A stretch of DNA of 64,000 bases. Source: Chloranthus sessilifolius. Lineage: Eukaryota > Streptophyta > Magnoliopsida > Chloranthales > Chloranthaceae. Shown here piece by piece: positions 10,996 through 23,016 of the stretch. Position numbers and translations under genes: made by a program. A model generated the notes under the pieces. It saw only the letters and a list, made by a program, of their open reading frames with translations. It did not search any database and was not told the origin of the DNA. Each line of letters starts with the position of its first letter. Within the stretch, counting starts at the first letter, position 1. Location of the stretch: positions 10,010,088 through 10,074,087 of the forward strand of contig CM037593.1 in NCBI GenBank assembly GCA_021018995.1, in the 5' to 3' direction.

Positions 10996-13218
10996 GCGAC
11001 AGTTGATGGATGGATATAACTACGCCTAAGGATTTTTTTTTTTTTTTTTTTGAGAGAAACCTACAGCTAAGGATAATGGCTCTTGACTAAGTGATCATAC
11101 ACGATCAAAATTAGAATTCTTCGTTCTGCCAAAAATAAAAAAAATTAGACTTCTTCATATCTCACACCATTTTGTTTCGTTTCCAAGTGGGAATCCATTT
11201 TCAGAATATGCCTTAGCCTTAAGAAACATACCTATAAGTGGATGTGACCCATCCGATTGATAATCTTTAATATCAGCAATTAAAACTGAAAGATATTAAA
11301 GTCGACAGATCATATGGTTTAAATATCCCTAAAGAGCCTGTTTGGATATGGGAGAAACATAAGAATACTTAAATTCATATTCTATTTTTTGTGATTTTCC
11401 GCTATTTGGAAGCAACTTAAGGCCTCCTTTATGCGTTTTTTGGTTTTTCTCATAAAAGTTCAAAATCTTGAAAACTCATATTCTTGTAGATTCCTGGTAG
11501 ACTTAGATTCCTAAATTTTCCTAGATGTGTTCGTAAGTTATTTTGATTCCTGATTTTTCTCCAAATAACTCAGAATCTTATCGTTCTTAAGTTCATCTCG
11601 AAAAAGCTCATAATTGGTTTAATAAATAATTGTGCTACGACCGTATAAATGTTATTCAATCATCGGATTATGTGTCGTAATTAGATTTGATTAAAATTTT
11701 ACGGGCTGCTAATCCATGCGATGTTGAACCTAATTGAGGGATTTTTTTTTCAAATAAAATTTTATGAAAGGTAATTACCAAAACGCCACATACACATAGC
11801 GAATTTAATACATAATTAACGAATTTAATAATTTTTATATTTTTTCTAGAAGGATGGTGTTAAAAAATTATTGACTGCCTTAAATTAGACGATTGAGATC
11901 AATTTTCATCCCCATCTCCGCCCAATAGATATTGAGATTGTGGTCACCTATCAAGTGCTCGTGACCATGGGCATACAAGGAGAAAGGGTTCTCAAGTGTT
12001 ACTTTGAGGGATAAGTGTCACATGGAATCAAGATTTAACCATTTGATAGGTGCGCCATGATCTCAAGATCTTTTTTGTGGAAGATTGAGACGAAAAACAA
12101 TCTCGATCGTCTAATTCAAGGCATCAACGATCTCTATTGTCTATTAGAAATGCTATCTATTGATGGATCTAAGGGAGGAATTTAATTAACCCTAGTTATA
12201 GCAGTCATATACAAATTATAAAATATATGGTATTTTTCATTGATTCATACACTTGGTCATAAGTGTACATCCGACCTGACTTGATTCAACCCGATGGGTC
12301 AAGGATATATGTCCGACCCGACCTTAAAAACTGAACCGACCTGATAAAATCCCCCTATTTTCCTTAGTTTCATATATGAAATATCGGGTTGGGTCCAATT
12401 GATCTAATTGGAACCAACTTGACCCGATTTTAGTTCGACTCAAACCCAATCCGACATGATTTTAGTTTGACTCAACTCGATCCAAACTAGGCTAGAGCCA
12501 ACAAACCTAACTCAAACGCACTATACAAACTTGAGGGCATAATGGATAATAATTAGTATATCACTACAAGCTATAAGATACTATTTATTTTTTTTCATGC
12601 AAAATTTAGTGGCTAATGAATTGGTTCAACCGGAGCCTACCTTGAACATAACATGGTCTTAGCTAAAGAGAACCAGAGATTTTGGGAAAAGTTTGTGTAT
12701 ACCTCTCATACACCCATGCTCAAAAGGTGGCTTCCCATTGGCCGAATGACTTACTTGCTAATGCAAATCGAAAGGTCCGACGACCAGCCATAGACTAGTG
12801 GGATCAGCAGAGCTTATTGCATTCTGATCCTTGCCAGCGACCGTCACAAATGCCACCAAAGACTAGGTAAAATCAATAAAAATCATTGAAACGGCTAATT
12901 ACGATAGATGGGAGATGACCGTTGGAAGAAGGAACTGATGCAATGTGTATATTTGGGAGAAGTATATCCTCTTGTACTTAGAATTTGAGAGTTTCTGAGC
13001 TAAAAGCTTCGACGTTCTATTGTCGTTTTCGCTTAGAAAGTCTCAAAAAGCACTTCCCATAATTTGGGTTTCTACGGTCTCTCAAACGAGGCGTAAGCGA
13101 AATACAAAACACAATTTCCCCGCTCATTTCTGAGTGAAAAGTTCGACGGTACCCCTCGATATTTCAATTTGCCAAGACCTCGGAAAGATAACAGAACAAG
13201 TGGAGAAGAAAAAAATAA
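10996..13218. other. Intergenic, with degraded MITEs
   Basis: No gene was seen. 11860-12150 is a decayed copy of the 9-bp-TSD fold-back family: two inverted arms with 'agatattgagattgtgg' and 'gatctcaagatc', no intact ends. 12250-12510 is a 'gacccga'-rich block of the kind also seen at 14840, 15900, 47160, 59390 and 61570. Confidence 0.4.
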
Positions 13219-13627
13219 GGGTACGACTCTTCTCACTTATTAGTAATATCACACAATTTTTTCACGGACGAAAACCATTAACTAATTTGAATCAAACGTT
13301 GGAGATTGTTTTTTGTTCCAATCTTTCTCATGGTAGATCTTAAGATCATGACACACCTATCAGATGGTTAGATGTTGATTCTATATGGCACACATCCCCA
13401 AAAATGGCCTAGATCATGGGAAAAGGAATTTACCTTCACTTTTCGGGATGTCCACCATGTGGAATCAACATCTGTCAGTCTAATATGTGTGTCATGATCT
13501 TAAGATCTATCATGAGGAAGATTGGAGCAAAAAAAATTTCATCATCTGATTCAAATCGATCAATGATTTTCGTCTGTGAAAAAATTGTTTGATATTGCTA
13601 ATATAAAGGATGAGAATAGTCGTACCC
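13219..13627. mobile_element. Fold-back MITE, 9-bp TSD family
   Basis: The ends are GGGTACGACT and AGTCGTACCC. The two arms are long imperfect inverted repeats; for example 'gtagatcttaagatcatgac' in the left arm is mirrored by 'gtcatgatcttaagatct' in the right. The 9-bp flanks aaaaaataa and aaaagatag agree at 7 of 9. It has no coding capacity. The length, inverted arms and 9-bp duplication point to a Mutator-like source; that source was not found here. Confidence 0.7.
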
Positions 13628-15594
13628 AAAAGATAGTATGTGAGCTTTGATAGGGCATTTGCAGCAACAAGGATGCGTTGAATTATTTTTGTGTTACTTT
13701 GTGTACAGGTAGTTGCAGTCGAGAATTAGTGTTATTTTTTGTACCAATCTTTCACACAATCATCGCTCACCTATTTGATGAGGTGAGCGATGATTCTAAT
13801 TGAGTGGATGATTGGGGCAAAAATTGATAGCCATCATCTTATTTAAACTAGTCAGCGTTTTGAGCACATGAAATCTGGGTTGAGAAGGAAGAATTTTAGG
13901 TTATAAATAAAGATATCCTTTTATATATTTGACATTATCACATCTCACTCCTCTCGGCAATAGGGATAAATGTATTTACAACTCAAGATTTTTTCTTTGA
14001 AACCTGGGTTTTATGTGTCTAAACTATTGACTTCTTTAAATCAGATGATAGAGAATTTTTTTCGCTCAATCTTCAACACTCTAGATCTCTAGATTGTGGG
14101 CTTATCATTAGACGGTCAGATTTTGATCAAAACACAAGATATGGTTAATCTTGTATTTTCTCGGATATGTATCGAAATGCAGGATTTTCTTACATTTCCT
14201 ACAAATGCATCCAAACATAGGATTTAATTAATCATGCATTTTCTCGACTAGCAAGTAGGTTATCCAAACATTAAAAACAAAGGGAAACAAAGGAATTTCA
14301 TGATTTACTACAACTTAGATATTGAGAGAAAAATATAAGAATATTATTTTACTTTCTCAAAATTTTGTATTTTTGTCCAAACATGTCCTAAAACACCATT
14401 TTCTGATTGTTTCACTTCAATTTATGATCTATCACTTTGGTGGTGTGGATCACTCACATAGTAAACCATTGATGGTGTGGGAGAATTTAAACACTATTTT
14501 GGTATGTAAATAAAGGTAAGGAGAGTAGGGCCCACTTATCATAACATAAGGTAGTCGAATGTATTACGGAAGATGGTACTCGTAGATAATCTTGCACCAT
14601 GCACTTGCCTCATCTAAGCAATTGGTAGTTTTCATAAACATGAGCCAAATCCGAAAGAGTTGGTATTAGGTAAGTGGCCAAGTGTCCGGTGACATGGTAC
14701 TTGGGGTATTTTTGGGGATGTGTGTCATGAAATCATCATATATGTCGTGCAGGTGATATGGTATAATTATTATTAAATTTGAAAGTAACAGATTCATATG
14801 CAGATACCAACCCATCTTAGACCCAACATGGTCTTCAACATGTCGCGTGTGGATATTTAGTTTGACCCGGGCCTGAACCCCAATTCGAAATGAGTACATT
14901 ATTTTTTGGACTTAACCAAACCCGACCCGGTTCCAAATGAGTTGGGTGTGGTTCACCGCCAACCTAAAACCAACCCTAAGCCCAAGTATCATGTCACAAT
15001 CACGCACTCGTGATGATTTCATGTGATACACATCTCCAAAAGTACCCCGAATACCATGTCGCATAATAGTTGGCCACTTACCTAATACCAAATACCAACC
15101 CTAAACTCAAGTATGTAAGGTACCTATTTTCAACATAAGATTTTAATGTGATTAAATAATTAATTGTTTTGAATCACATGATAGAAATTATTTTTTGCCC
15201 TAGTCTTTGAAAAATTAGATCTTCATATCATGATTCTATCGAGAGAGGGTCAAATCATGGCATACATTCTGAAAAAGTGATCAAGAACCACATTTGATGC
15301 ATGCCATGTTCATGCTCATTCTTTGGGAGTTGCCCCCACATGGAATAAAAATTTGGGTTCTAATGGTAGTCCGATGATCTCAAGATCTATTATTTCAAAG
15401 ATTGAGACTAAAAATAATTTATATCTTCTAATTCAAAAGTAGTCAACGGTTTAAGCACATAAAATTTGGGTTGAGAAGCAAAACTCTTGGGTTGTAAAAT
15501 AAATGTACCCAATAAATTATTATTTTTAATGAAAAATGTACCATAACTAATATAGATATATAATAACCAAAACTTATCTCCATGGAAATCTCAG
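13628..15594. other. Intergenic, several degraded fold-back MITE arms
   Basis: 13736-13860, 14030-14120 and 15150-15490 each retain pieces of the same fold-back family ('ctttcacacaatcat', 'agatcttca...gatctattatttcaaag'). 14840-14960 is a 'gacccg'-rich block. No gene was recognised. Confidence 0.4.
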
Positions 15595-15870
15595 ATAACT
15601 CATTCTTGGGTGCTATTTTTAGGGATATCAGATCTCTATTCCAATATCTTTACTCTCTTTAAGTGCAACTTTGTTCAGAGGTGCACAAGCTCTCTTGCTG
15701 ACCTACTATCTAAGATAGGTTGGAATTTAGAAAATTGCACTATTATTTGGTTGGGTGAGTCTTCCCGTAATCAAATCAAGCAGGGTGTAATGATTGACGT
15801 TTCTAATTGAAATCTTCTGAGCTTTTCCTTTTAACTCTTTTATTTAAAAGAATAATAATAATAATAATAT
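15595..15870 (+). pseudogene. Possible 3' end of a LINE (RNase H C-terminal relic)
   Basis: The frame 15610-15810 includes CTSSLADLLSKIGWN followed by ENCTIIWLGESS. This resembles the last helix of the RNase H-like domain of plant LINE polyproteins, where an N-SLADxLAKxG motif precedes a short acidic/tryptophan tail. The next frame upstream gives LGAIFRDIRSLFQ. The sequence ends in an (AAT)n tail at about 15850-15868, as LINE insertions often do. The match is short and partly in shifted frames. Confidence 0.35.
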
Positions 15871-16949
15871 ATAACTATAGTCTTACGTGCATTGTGTCTA
15901 AAATCATATTTGAGTTGGGTCGGGTTTGGTTTTGAGTCCAAAATTTAAAGGCCAAAACCAATTCACATGTAACCCGGGTCTAATCTGGTCTCCCCCAACG
16001 TCTGATGGACCCATTCTCTATTTTCAATGGTGTCCAATTAGTTTGGTCCCAATTGGACCCAATCAGGTTAGTTCTCAGAACCGTAACTTTAGTATAAAAG
16101 ATTGGGACAAAAAACAATCTCGATCCTCTGAGCACAAAACAGTAAAAACTTAAAAACTATCGACGATCATATAAATCTATTATATTACGAACTTTGATCT
16201 TTTGAATCAGACTATGGAGATCTTCTTTCGACCCGGTCTTTGTCTGAATACCTAATACCAACTCAATACGTTATAGAAGCACATTATCATGGTGTTCATT
16301 TTTTATTGCCTTGTTCAATTTATGCATGCAATTCTTATTTATCTACTCTGTTTTGTGTTGAAATTGATTTCCAACAAGTGGTTGCAACGAAAATGGTAAA
16401 GGTTGCAATACAAATTGTCTTTTGTTTGGCAAATTTGAAAAGGGTATCTTTATTTACAACCCAATATACTTCCTTCTCAATTCGATTTCGCATCCTTAAA
16501 TTATTGCCTGCTTTCCATCATTGATGTTAAATGCAACCGCAATATACGAATATGCGGTCGCACATGCAGTCCCCATATTGCGATATACACCAACATGCAA
16601 TCGCATATTGGTCCAACAGTCATCTTGGAGTGGCTCTCTTCACCACAACTCATTTACTCTCTCTCTTACATATCATTCTATTTTCAACCTCCCTCACTCT
16701 CATTTTTTTTAAGTTACAATCTTCGGCTAGCTCCTAGCCTCCTAGTATGCTACTATCTATTCCTTCCTCTATCTCCAAGCAAGAAGAGAAGCATCATTCA
16801 TGAACCAAAAATCAAGATTGAAGCTTTTTCTTTTGTGGGAGGTTTGAATATTTAATTTTCATTTTTACTTTTAAATATACATCAAGTCATCTTTCATTTT
16901 TCATCTTCTTAAATTTATATTATTATTATTTCTTCATCCATGTCAAATG
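15871..16949. other. Intergenic; no recognisable gene
   Basis: 15900-16080 is a 'gggtc/gaccc'-rich block, 16080-16230 a decayed MITE arm, and 16540-16620 a cluster of GC-containing words such as 'tatgcggtcgcacatgcag' and 'gcaatcgcatattgg'. Open frames at 16240-16855 overlap in several phases and match nothing I know. Confidence 0.4.
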
Positions 16950-17686
16950 TGTTGAATAGGTTTAATCTCACGCATTATATTTGAGACATTTTGAAGAGTT
17001 GTCTCGGATTCCAATCGATCGATCGATTTTGGACGAAAATAAACATGTTGCTCACTGGTTGTATTCAATTAATTGAGCTTGGGAAGTCGATCGATTGATT
17101 TGAGTATATATATATTGTTGGGTTTCTCACGGATTGAAATCAATCGATCGATTCTGAGCGGATTAGTTCCGCGATTTTGAACTCTTGGTTAATTTAGAAG
17201 ATTTTTTTAGTCAAAGTTTCCTAATGCATGTGGGAGCCTATTAGCAGAAGGTTATTCTATGATTCCAAGGTTATTTTATGATTCCAAGAGAGAGCTTTCA
17301 ATAGAGAGAAAACCGATGAATACTTTGAGAGGCAAGGCATTGAAGAGAGGTTTGGGAATTGAAGCATCCGGTTGAAGCCGTTCTTGTGCTGGAATCGTTA
17401 TTATATTCCAGCCAACCTCTTCTATGTTCTTGAAGGACTACGTCCTTAATTTAATAACGTGTTGGCTGTTGAAGATCATGCCAGATCTTGAATTAAGAGT
17501 GCACTAGAGAATAGAGAGTGTGTGCGTTGTAAACGTTCATAAATAGTGCATATGCTCTGTGGATGTAGCCCTAGATTGGGTGAATCACGTACATCCTTTG
17601 TTTTGTGTGTGATTACTTTTGCGTCTTCTTTATTTTACCGTAGTCATTGCCATAGGGAGTTCGGTAGTGTGATTGAATTCCTAACA
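16950..17686. mobile_element. Solo LTR, exact AAATG duplication
   Basis: A 737-bp segment begins TGTTGAATAGG and ends ATTCCTAACA, flanked by exact AAATG at 16945-16949 and 17687-17691. Three clusters of TCGATCGA-type palindromes lie at 17013-17155. Internal sequence such as 'gccctagattgggtgaatca' resembles LTR tails of plant copia elements. No second LTR or coding domain adjoins, so it is a recombination-derived solo LTR. Confidence 0.85.
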
Positions 17687-17929
17687 AAATGATACTCTAG
17701 CCAATCCATCTCATAGCTCTATACCTCGAAGCTCTCCATGTTCCAACCTTAATCAAATTCTAGGATTCCATCACCCATACTTGCAAGCGAAAGCTTGCCG
17801 GAATAGTCACACGCGAAGATCTAATGGTGGTGCTACAAGATCCTGAGAGTCCAATTCCGACTCTCTTTTTCTTCCTCTATTCTCTATTTTTCTCTTTGGG
17901 CTTTTCCCTTATCCTATGATTTAAGTTGT

Positions 17930-18260
17930 TATGCCGTCGAAATTTGGATAGTGTGAAAAGCTTAATACGAGTCCGTATGCCTTCGGGCAAGGGAAAGTTC
18001 CTCTCACTTCTCTTTTTATTTTTATTTTTTATACTTTGGCCATAGTAGAGACTACTTACTAGTGGGCCGGTTAGGTGCCTAACACCTTCCTAATCGGTAA
18101 TCAAAGTCTTTGTCTAGAGCCTTTGGCGTAAACCGGTGATCGGAGTCAAATCCAGCATTTCGGTGTTTATTATATATGATTTGGTTTCTCGAAATACCAA
18201 AAGCTCCGGGTGACGATTCCATATTTTAATCCGTTGTCCTGATGAGTTCACAAGGCCCAT
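17930..18260. repeat. LTR-retrotransposon-like non-coding fragment
   Basis: The block around 18065-18135 ('gggccggttaggtgcctaac' and 'taaccggtga'-like inverted words, ending near 'ggtgacgattccatattt') resembles a conserved untranslated block of plant LTR retrotransposons. Boundaries were not determined. Confidence 0.35.
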
Positions 18261-18811
18261 GGCTACAAACTACTTATTTATTAATTATTATTAAAAAGAT
18301 GAATAATACTATTCATTCGATTTTTGAGGAATCGTAGGGTTATCGATGGCGGGGGTTGGGTCATGCGGGAGGTGAGAGAATAATTTTTATTTTTTTTAAA
18401 AAAGCTTATCCCTACGGCTATAGCCGTCGGCGTTGGGTCTCCAATCAAAGCTGACGATAGCCGTCGGCAATAAGTTTCAACCATTGGCATCATCTACGCC
18501 GACGGGTGGCAACTGTTGGCGTAGGGTCCTTGTTTTTGTAGTCAGTAATGCCTATCCATACATAGGGGTGCAAGTTTTGACCCGAAACCTGAACTCGGCC
18601 TAAAAATCGAGTGAATTGAACTGGTCTAAACAGACCCAAAACCTGATTCAAATTGAACCTATTCTGGACCCATTTGGGTTTTGGGTGGCAAAAACTAAGA
18701 ACTGATTAGGTGGGATGAGAAAATCGAAAAGTAGCTTAAAATAATAAAAATAAAAATAGAAAACTCGAATCGAACTAGAAACAACTGAAACTTTCCGGCT
18801 TCGGTTTCAGG

Positions 18812-19067
18812 CAAGGTAACAAAATCAGTACCGGGTATCGGTTTCCCCAGGACCGATACGACTCGGCCAATACCGATAAGTATCGGCCTATTTTTTTATT
18901 TTTATTTTTTAAATCACGTCTCAGCCGAAACTGAGAAGTATCAGCCGATACTCAATACGGGCTCGTATCATCCGATACGATATTGGATCGACGAATTGGG
19001 ATACCGATACATATCGGTTTGCCAAGAAACCAATACGTATCGGGGTCGGCCGATTTTTGATACCTTG
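18812..19067. mobile_element. CGATACGTATCG-core MITE, exact 8-bp TSD GTTTCAGG
   Basis: It begins CAAGGTAACAAAATCAG and ends CGATTTTTGATACCTTG; the ends are imperfect inverted repeats. The duplication GTTTCAGG is exact at 18804-18811 and 19068-19075. The interior is built of 'gtatcggccgatac' words. The 8-bp duplication and CA start fit a hAT-type MITE. It interrupts an older 'gaccc'-rich repeat. Confidence 0.85.
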
Positions 19068-19099
19068 GTTTCAGGAAAAAAAAATTGAACCAAAATTTG

Positions 19100-19530
19100 A
19101 ATCGATTCTATTTTGGTCCATACGTATGGCTAGATGGGCAACTATTATTCACTATGGTGATTGCACCCCATTTAAATCCATGATTGCTTGGAATCAAGCG
19201 ATGGAGATCGTTTTCTACCCTAATCTTTCGTACAATAGATTATGAGACCATGATCTTACCCTTAGATGACTAGTTTCTTATTCTGCATGGCATAGACCAC
19301 AAAAAAAGGCCCTACAATCACGTTTGAGTGTGATGTGTGCCATGTAACTTCAGACAATATTTTTGCGATTTGTGCCATATGAAATAAAAAATAATTTTTT
19401 GATTGTACGCTCATGGTCTCAAGATCCATTAATGGGAGATTGAGGGTGAAAAACGATCTTCATCTTCCGACTCCAAGCAATCAATGAGTTTGAATTTTAT
19501 TTAGACATAAGCACGGACAAAGGTACCTAC
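19100..19530. mobile_element. Degenerate fold-back MITE (9-bp TSD family)
   Basis: The arms 'gatggagatcgttttctacc' and 'tgaaaaacgatcttcatctt' face each other with the family's 'tcttgagatcatg'-like words mutated. The ends are eroded and no duplication was found. Confidence 0.5.
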
Positions 19531-19619
19531 AAAAAATACGGGGACTGATTACTTGCACCACAAAATTATGCTATTGCACCTAATTTAAAAGAAATATTTA
19601 TATTTATGGGGACATATGC

Positions 19620-20063
19620 GGGTACCTTTGCATGCTTACTTAAAGCACCTGTATCCAAAATCCCTTGAAACCCATTGACTTCTTTGAATCAGATGATGCA
19701 GGTCGTTTGTCCCCTTGATCTTCTAGAAAGCAAATCTTTAGATCATGAGCATTCCATCAGACAAACAAGTTTTGATTCCATGTGGCACAAATTCGTCAAA
19801 AATGGCCTTAAAATCACATGACACATCACGTTCAAACATGATTTACATGAAATTATTTTGAGATATGTGCTATATGAAATCAAGAACTGTGCTATATGAA
19901 ATCAAGAACTGATCGCCGGATGGTTAGATTATGGTCTCAACATCCTCTGTCTGGAAAATTAGGGTGCGAAATGATCTCCATTGTTTGATCCCAAGTAGCC
20001 AATGGCTTTCACAGGGTTTTGGATGTAGCGCTTTCAATAAACATGTAGGGTCAAACAATGGTA
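19620..20063. mobile_element. Degenerate fold-back MITE ending in GGTACC
   Basis: The ends are GGGTACCTTTG and CAATGGTACC. Inner arms show family words (gatgatgcaggtcgtt on the left; gaaatgatctccattg on the right). A 22-bp direct duplication at about 19875-19920 (GTGCTATATGAAATCAAGAA twice) sits in the right part. There is no matching target duplication. Confidence 0.55.
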
Positions 20064-20070
20064 CCAGAAC

Positions 20071-20160
20071 CTGTGCCATCTGAAAACAAATCTAAGTCAC
20101 TTGTGCCATCTGAAAACAAATCTAAGTCACTTGTGCCATCTGAAAACAAATCTAAGTCAT
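20071..20160. repeat. Tandem repeat, 30-bp unit, 3 copies
   Basis: GTGCCATCTGAAAACAAATC followed by TAAGTCA occurs three times with a 30-bp period; copies are essentially identical except at the outer edges. Confidence 0.95.
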
Positions 20161-20178
20161 TTGATTTGATGGAGATAA

Positions 20179-20868
20179 TGTAAAGACCTATGCGGTCAAA
20201 CATTTGCACAAAGCACAATCTCTACCATAAGATTGAATACAGTCAAAGATATCATCTAATTCAATAGTTGGCTGTGTGAATTATATGATAGAGATCATAT
20301 AATTAGATAAATTTTATACATACTGGTTAATTAAATGTTTCAAGTCATTGAGGGTAATTAACTCCTCCCTACTAAGCACCGTGAAATTTTTTGCTTACCT
20401 ATCTCCAATTTCTTAGAGGACAAGGTACCCAAAGAGGACTCTGATTATCTACGATCAGAAGAGGAAGACTATCCGAAAGATTTTTATCTGTATGTTAATT
20501 AGTTTAATTTCATGGGATTTTGGGACGATAAATAGATGGTACTTTTATTATGTCATTTCACTTTATATTTTGATGGGTGGTACTTGGGCCACAGGACTCT
20601 AGGTATATGATTAACTTAAAATATTTGAGACTTTATTTGAATGATTTATTTAATAGGTTTAAATTTTATAGTCGGTTGATTTAAGCTTAGTTGAAAATTA
20701 ATATTAATATTATTACCTTTTATTAGCACATGATCTATATGCAAGTATCTCTTTAAGTGGCTCGTATTTTCTCAAATAATTTACCATCATATTAGGATTA
20801 AACCATCGTATGTTTATAACACGAATTTTAATAGCACAGATTTTTGTGTAAAAATTCGGGTCGTTACA
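20179..20868 (+). mobile_element. Probable 5' LTR of a truncated Ty3/gypsy element
   Basis: It starts TGTAAAGACC and ends GGGTCGTTACA, the typical TGTAA...TTACA ends of plant Ty3/gypsy LTRs. It is followed at 20871-20882 by TAGTATCAAAGC, one mismatch from a Met-tRNA-type primer-binding site. The length is 690 bp. The left edge is set only by the TGTAA motif. No 3' LTR exists in the window, so no target duplication can be checked. Confidence 0.65.
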
Positions 20869-20966
20869 ATTAGTATCAAAGCAAAGACTTTAGATTTTCA
20901 TTGGGACTTGGGTAGATTTGTTATGTTGTCTGTACTAATTTTATAATTTTCTGTGAACATACCATA

Positions 20967-22140
20967 ATGCCTCCTTGTACGAGACCTATTGCTAACCTAA
21001 TAAATGACGATGGGGTAGCGTCTGGCTCCAATGCTATTCTCATTGGTGGTGGAGGAAGTAATGAGAGAATGCAACAGTACATGAAAACTATCGCAAATGT
21101 CATGGCACAGTAGACTATGTACGCTGCTAGCAGCTTACAAGTTTTCAAGAGTTCCGGGGGATGAAACCTCCAAGTTTTTATAGTAAGGTTGATTCACCAA
21201 CTGCTGAAGATTGGGTCAATCAGATTGAGAAATTTTTTGGTGTAATAACTTACACGAAAGATGAAAGGGTTAGATGTGCTACATTTCTATTGGAAGGGGA
21301 AGTCGATCCCTAGTAGAAGTCAACTCTGAGAACCGGGAATCAAACCCGAGCACACGTTCCGTGGACATGGACTGGATTTTAGAGAAGTTTAACAAAAAAT
21401 ATTTTTTAGCATCCGTTCGAGAATAGTGGGAGATAAATTTTAATTCCGTCGAGCAAGGAAAGATGACAGTGTCAAAGTATGAGTCCGAGTTTTCAAGACT
21501 CGCGTTATGCCCCTCTTCACATGGCTACAAAATTAATGAAGACAAAGAATTCAAACGCAATTTGAAACCGACATTCCAAGAGATGATCTCATTGTTTAAT
21601 TTGAGAACATATGCCAATGTAATAGGGAAAACCTTAATTGCCAAACACGACCTTGAGAAGATGTATAAAATGAGAGAGTTGCATAACACAGAACGAAGTT
21701 CTAATCGAACATAACCTAGTAGCGTCGATCGTGGAAGTAAGAGATCAAAAATTTTCACACCCAAACATTCTCGCTAAGTGCAGCTTCCTATTTCAAAACA
21801 AGTATCTTCAATACCCTCTAGGCCCGCACACACTTTTCAGACAACACGATCTTCAGTACCTATGGCCCAAAAGACTTCTAGTACCACTTTTCAGTATACC
21901 TATGCACCATGCCCTACTTGCAACAAAAGCCATAAGTCGGACGAGTGTCGAAAAGTAAATGATACATGCTACTGATGTGGAGAAAAATGCAACCTGATTA
22001 GAGAGTGCCCACAAAAAGAGCCGGAGAAGTTGACACCAACCACTTCACAGAAGACATCTCGCCCTACAGTTCAGGGTCTCGCCTGCATAGTTTCTGCACA
22101 TTATGTCCAAGCTACAAATGACGTCATCCAAGGTATAGAT
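20967..22140 (+). pseudogene. Ty3/gypsy gag, broken and truncated
   Basis: From the ATG at 20967 the translation begins MPPCTRPIANL. Several in-frame stops and frameshifts follow. Recognisable blocks are the retrotransposon gag core at about 21160-21300 (MKPPSFYSKVDSPTAEDW), the MTVSKYESEFSRLA block at 21463, and a CCHC knuckle near 21965-22010 with an in-frame stop. The reading continues to VQGLACIVSAHY, the usual lead-in to the protease, and then ends. Protease, RT, integrase and the 3' LTR are all missing, so the element is a 5' relic. The gag would form the particle shell and bind RNA in an active relative. Confidence 0.75.
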
Positions 22141-22673
22141 TAAAATAATTATTTGTTAAATTTATTTATTTTTATTTTCAGTTGATGAATGTTTTTGAGA
22201 ATTATTTTGAATTATATTATTGCATGAATACTACAACAAGTTTGTATATAAGAAATTAATTTAAATACATGAACCTTAGGTACCTTACACATGCACCAGA
22301 GTAAAGATATCTATCATCATAAGGAAAGTGATAGTCGGAACCTTATTGCGCACAGGAGACTCCTCCCTCCTGCAACGGGGGTTTCTCTGTTGGATCTGCA
22401 TCCAATTGTTTAATTCTTCTCTTCCCTTTACCATTCTAAGGGCAAGGATGACTAACAACAGAACTTGGCTTATCACTTTCCTAATAGTTCTGGTTCATAC
22501 AATGCATATACAGTTTACCTGCACAAAAATAACTTAATCCTTTTTGTTAATAAAAGTAAATGTCATGTGTTTCCCAATATTTTAAACTCTAATTTGATCA
22601 AAACATATAAAGATGTAAAACTCGAAAAGTTTCTTGAATAACTATATGTAAGTTCTAATTTGACTATAAAATC
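22141..22673. other. Non-coding gap between gypsy relic and transporter exon
   Basis: AT-rich, with no recognisable feature. The short frames at 22285-22537 lie on both strands and match nothing I know. Confidence 0.4.
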
Positions 22674-22860
22674 TTGTCTGTGTTGTATGTCCATTTTCTT
22701 CAGCAAAAGTATTCTCTTGGATCGATCAACCTCTTGGGGCATACCGCACCAGTCCAGGCTGCTTCATTTCTGGTATTTGGCTCCTTCCTGGATTTCTTGT
22801 TGACAAATAAAAGAGTTGACGCTTATGACTACACTATAACTGTCGTGCTACGTAAAATCT
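22674..22860 (+). pseudogene. Isolated exon of a nucleotide-sugar transporter (URGT/NST-KT family)
   Basis: The frame encodes [20 protein letters not shown], then [20 protein letters not shown] and KRVDAYDYT. This matches the central transmembrane part of plant UDP-sugar transporters of the triose-phosphate-translocator superfamily (known members carry LQxKYS-xGS-xxLL-xTAPxQA and an LLTxKRVDAYxY motif). A GT that could be a donor occurs near 22852. No flanking exons were found upstream (to 20 kb) or downstream beyond the copia element, so it is probably a transposed or decayed fragment rather than a gene. In known proteins this segment helps form the Golgi transporter channel. Confidence 0.6.
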
Positions 22861-23016
22861 TTGCAAATGTTCAAATCCCAAATTATTCTTCTTTTTTTCT
22901 TTTTTCTGTTTTTTTTTTTAACTTGTTAAATTTTTGCAAGTAGCAAAATAAAAAGTGCATATAGATAGCATTAGAGACAGCTCGAAAGTTAAAACAGAAA
23001 ATAATTACATACCTTC

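Noticed and set aside
15240..16860. Possible protein genes at 16240-16855
   Set aside because: Short overlapping frames in several phases, low complexity and no splice-compatible partners.
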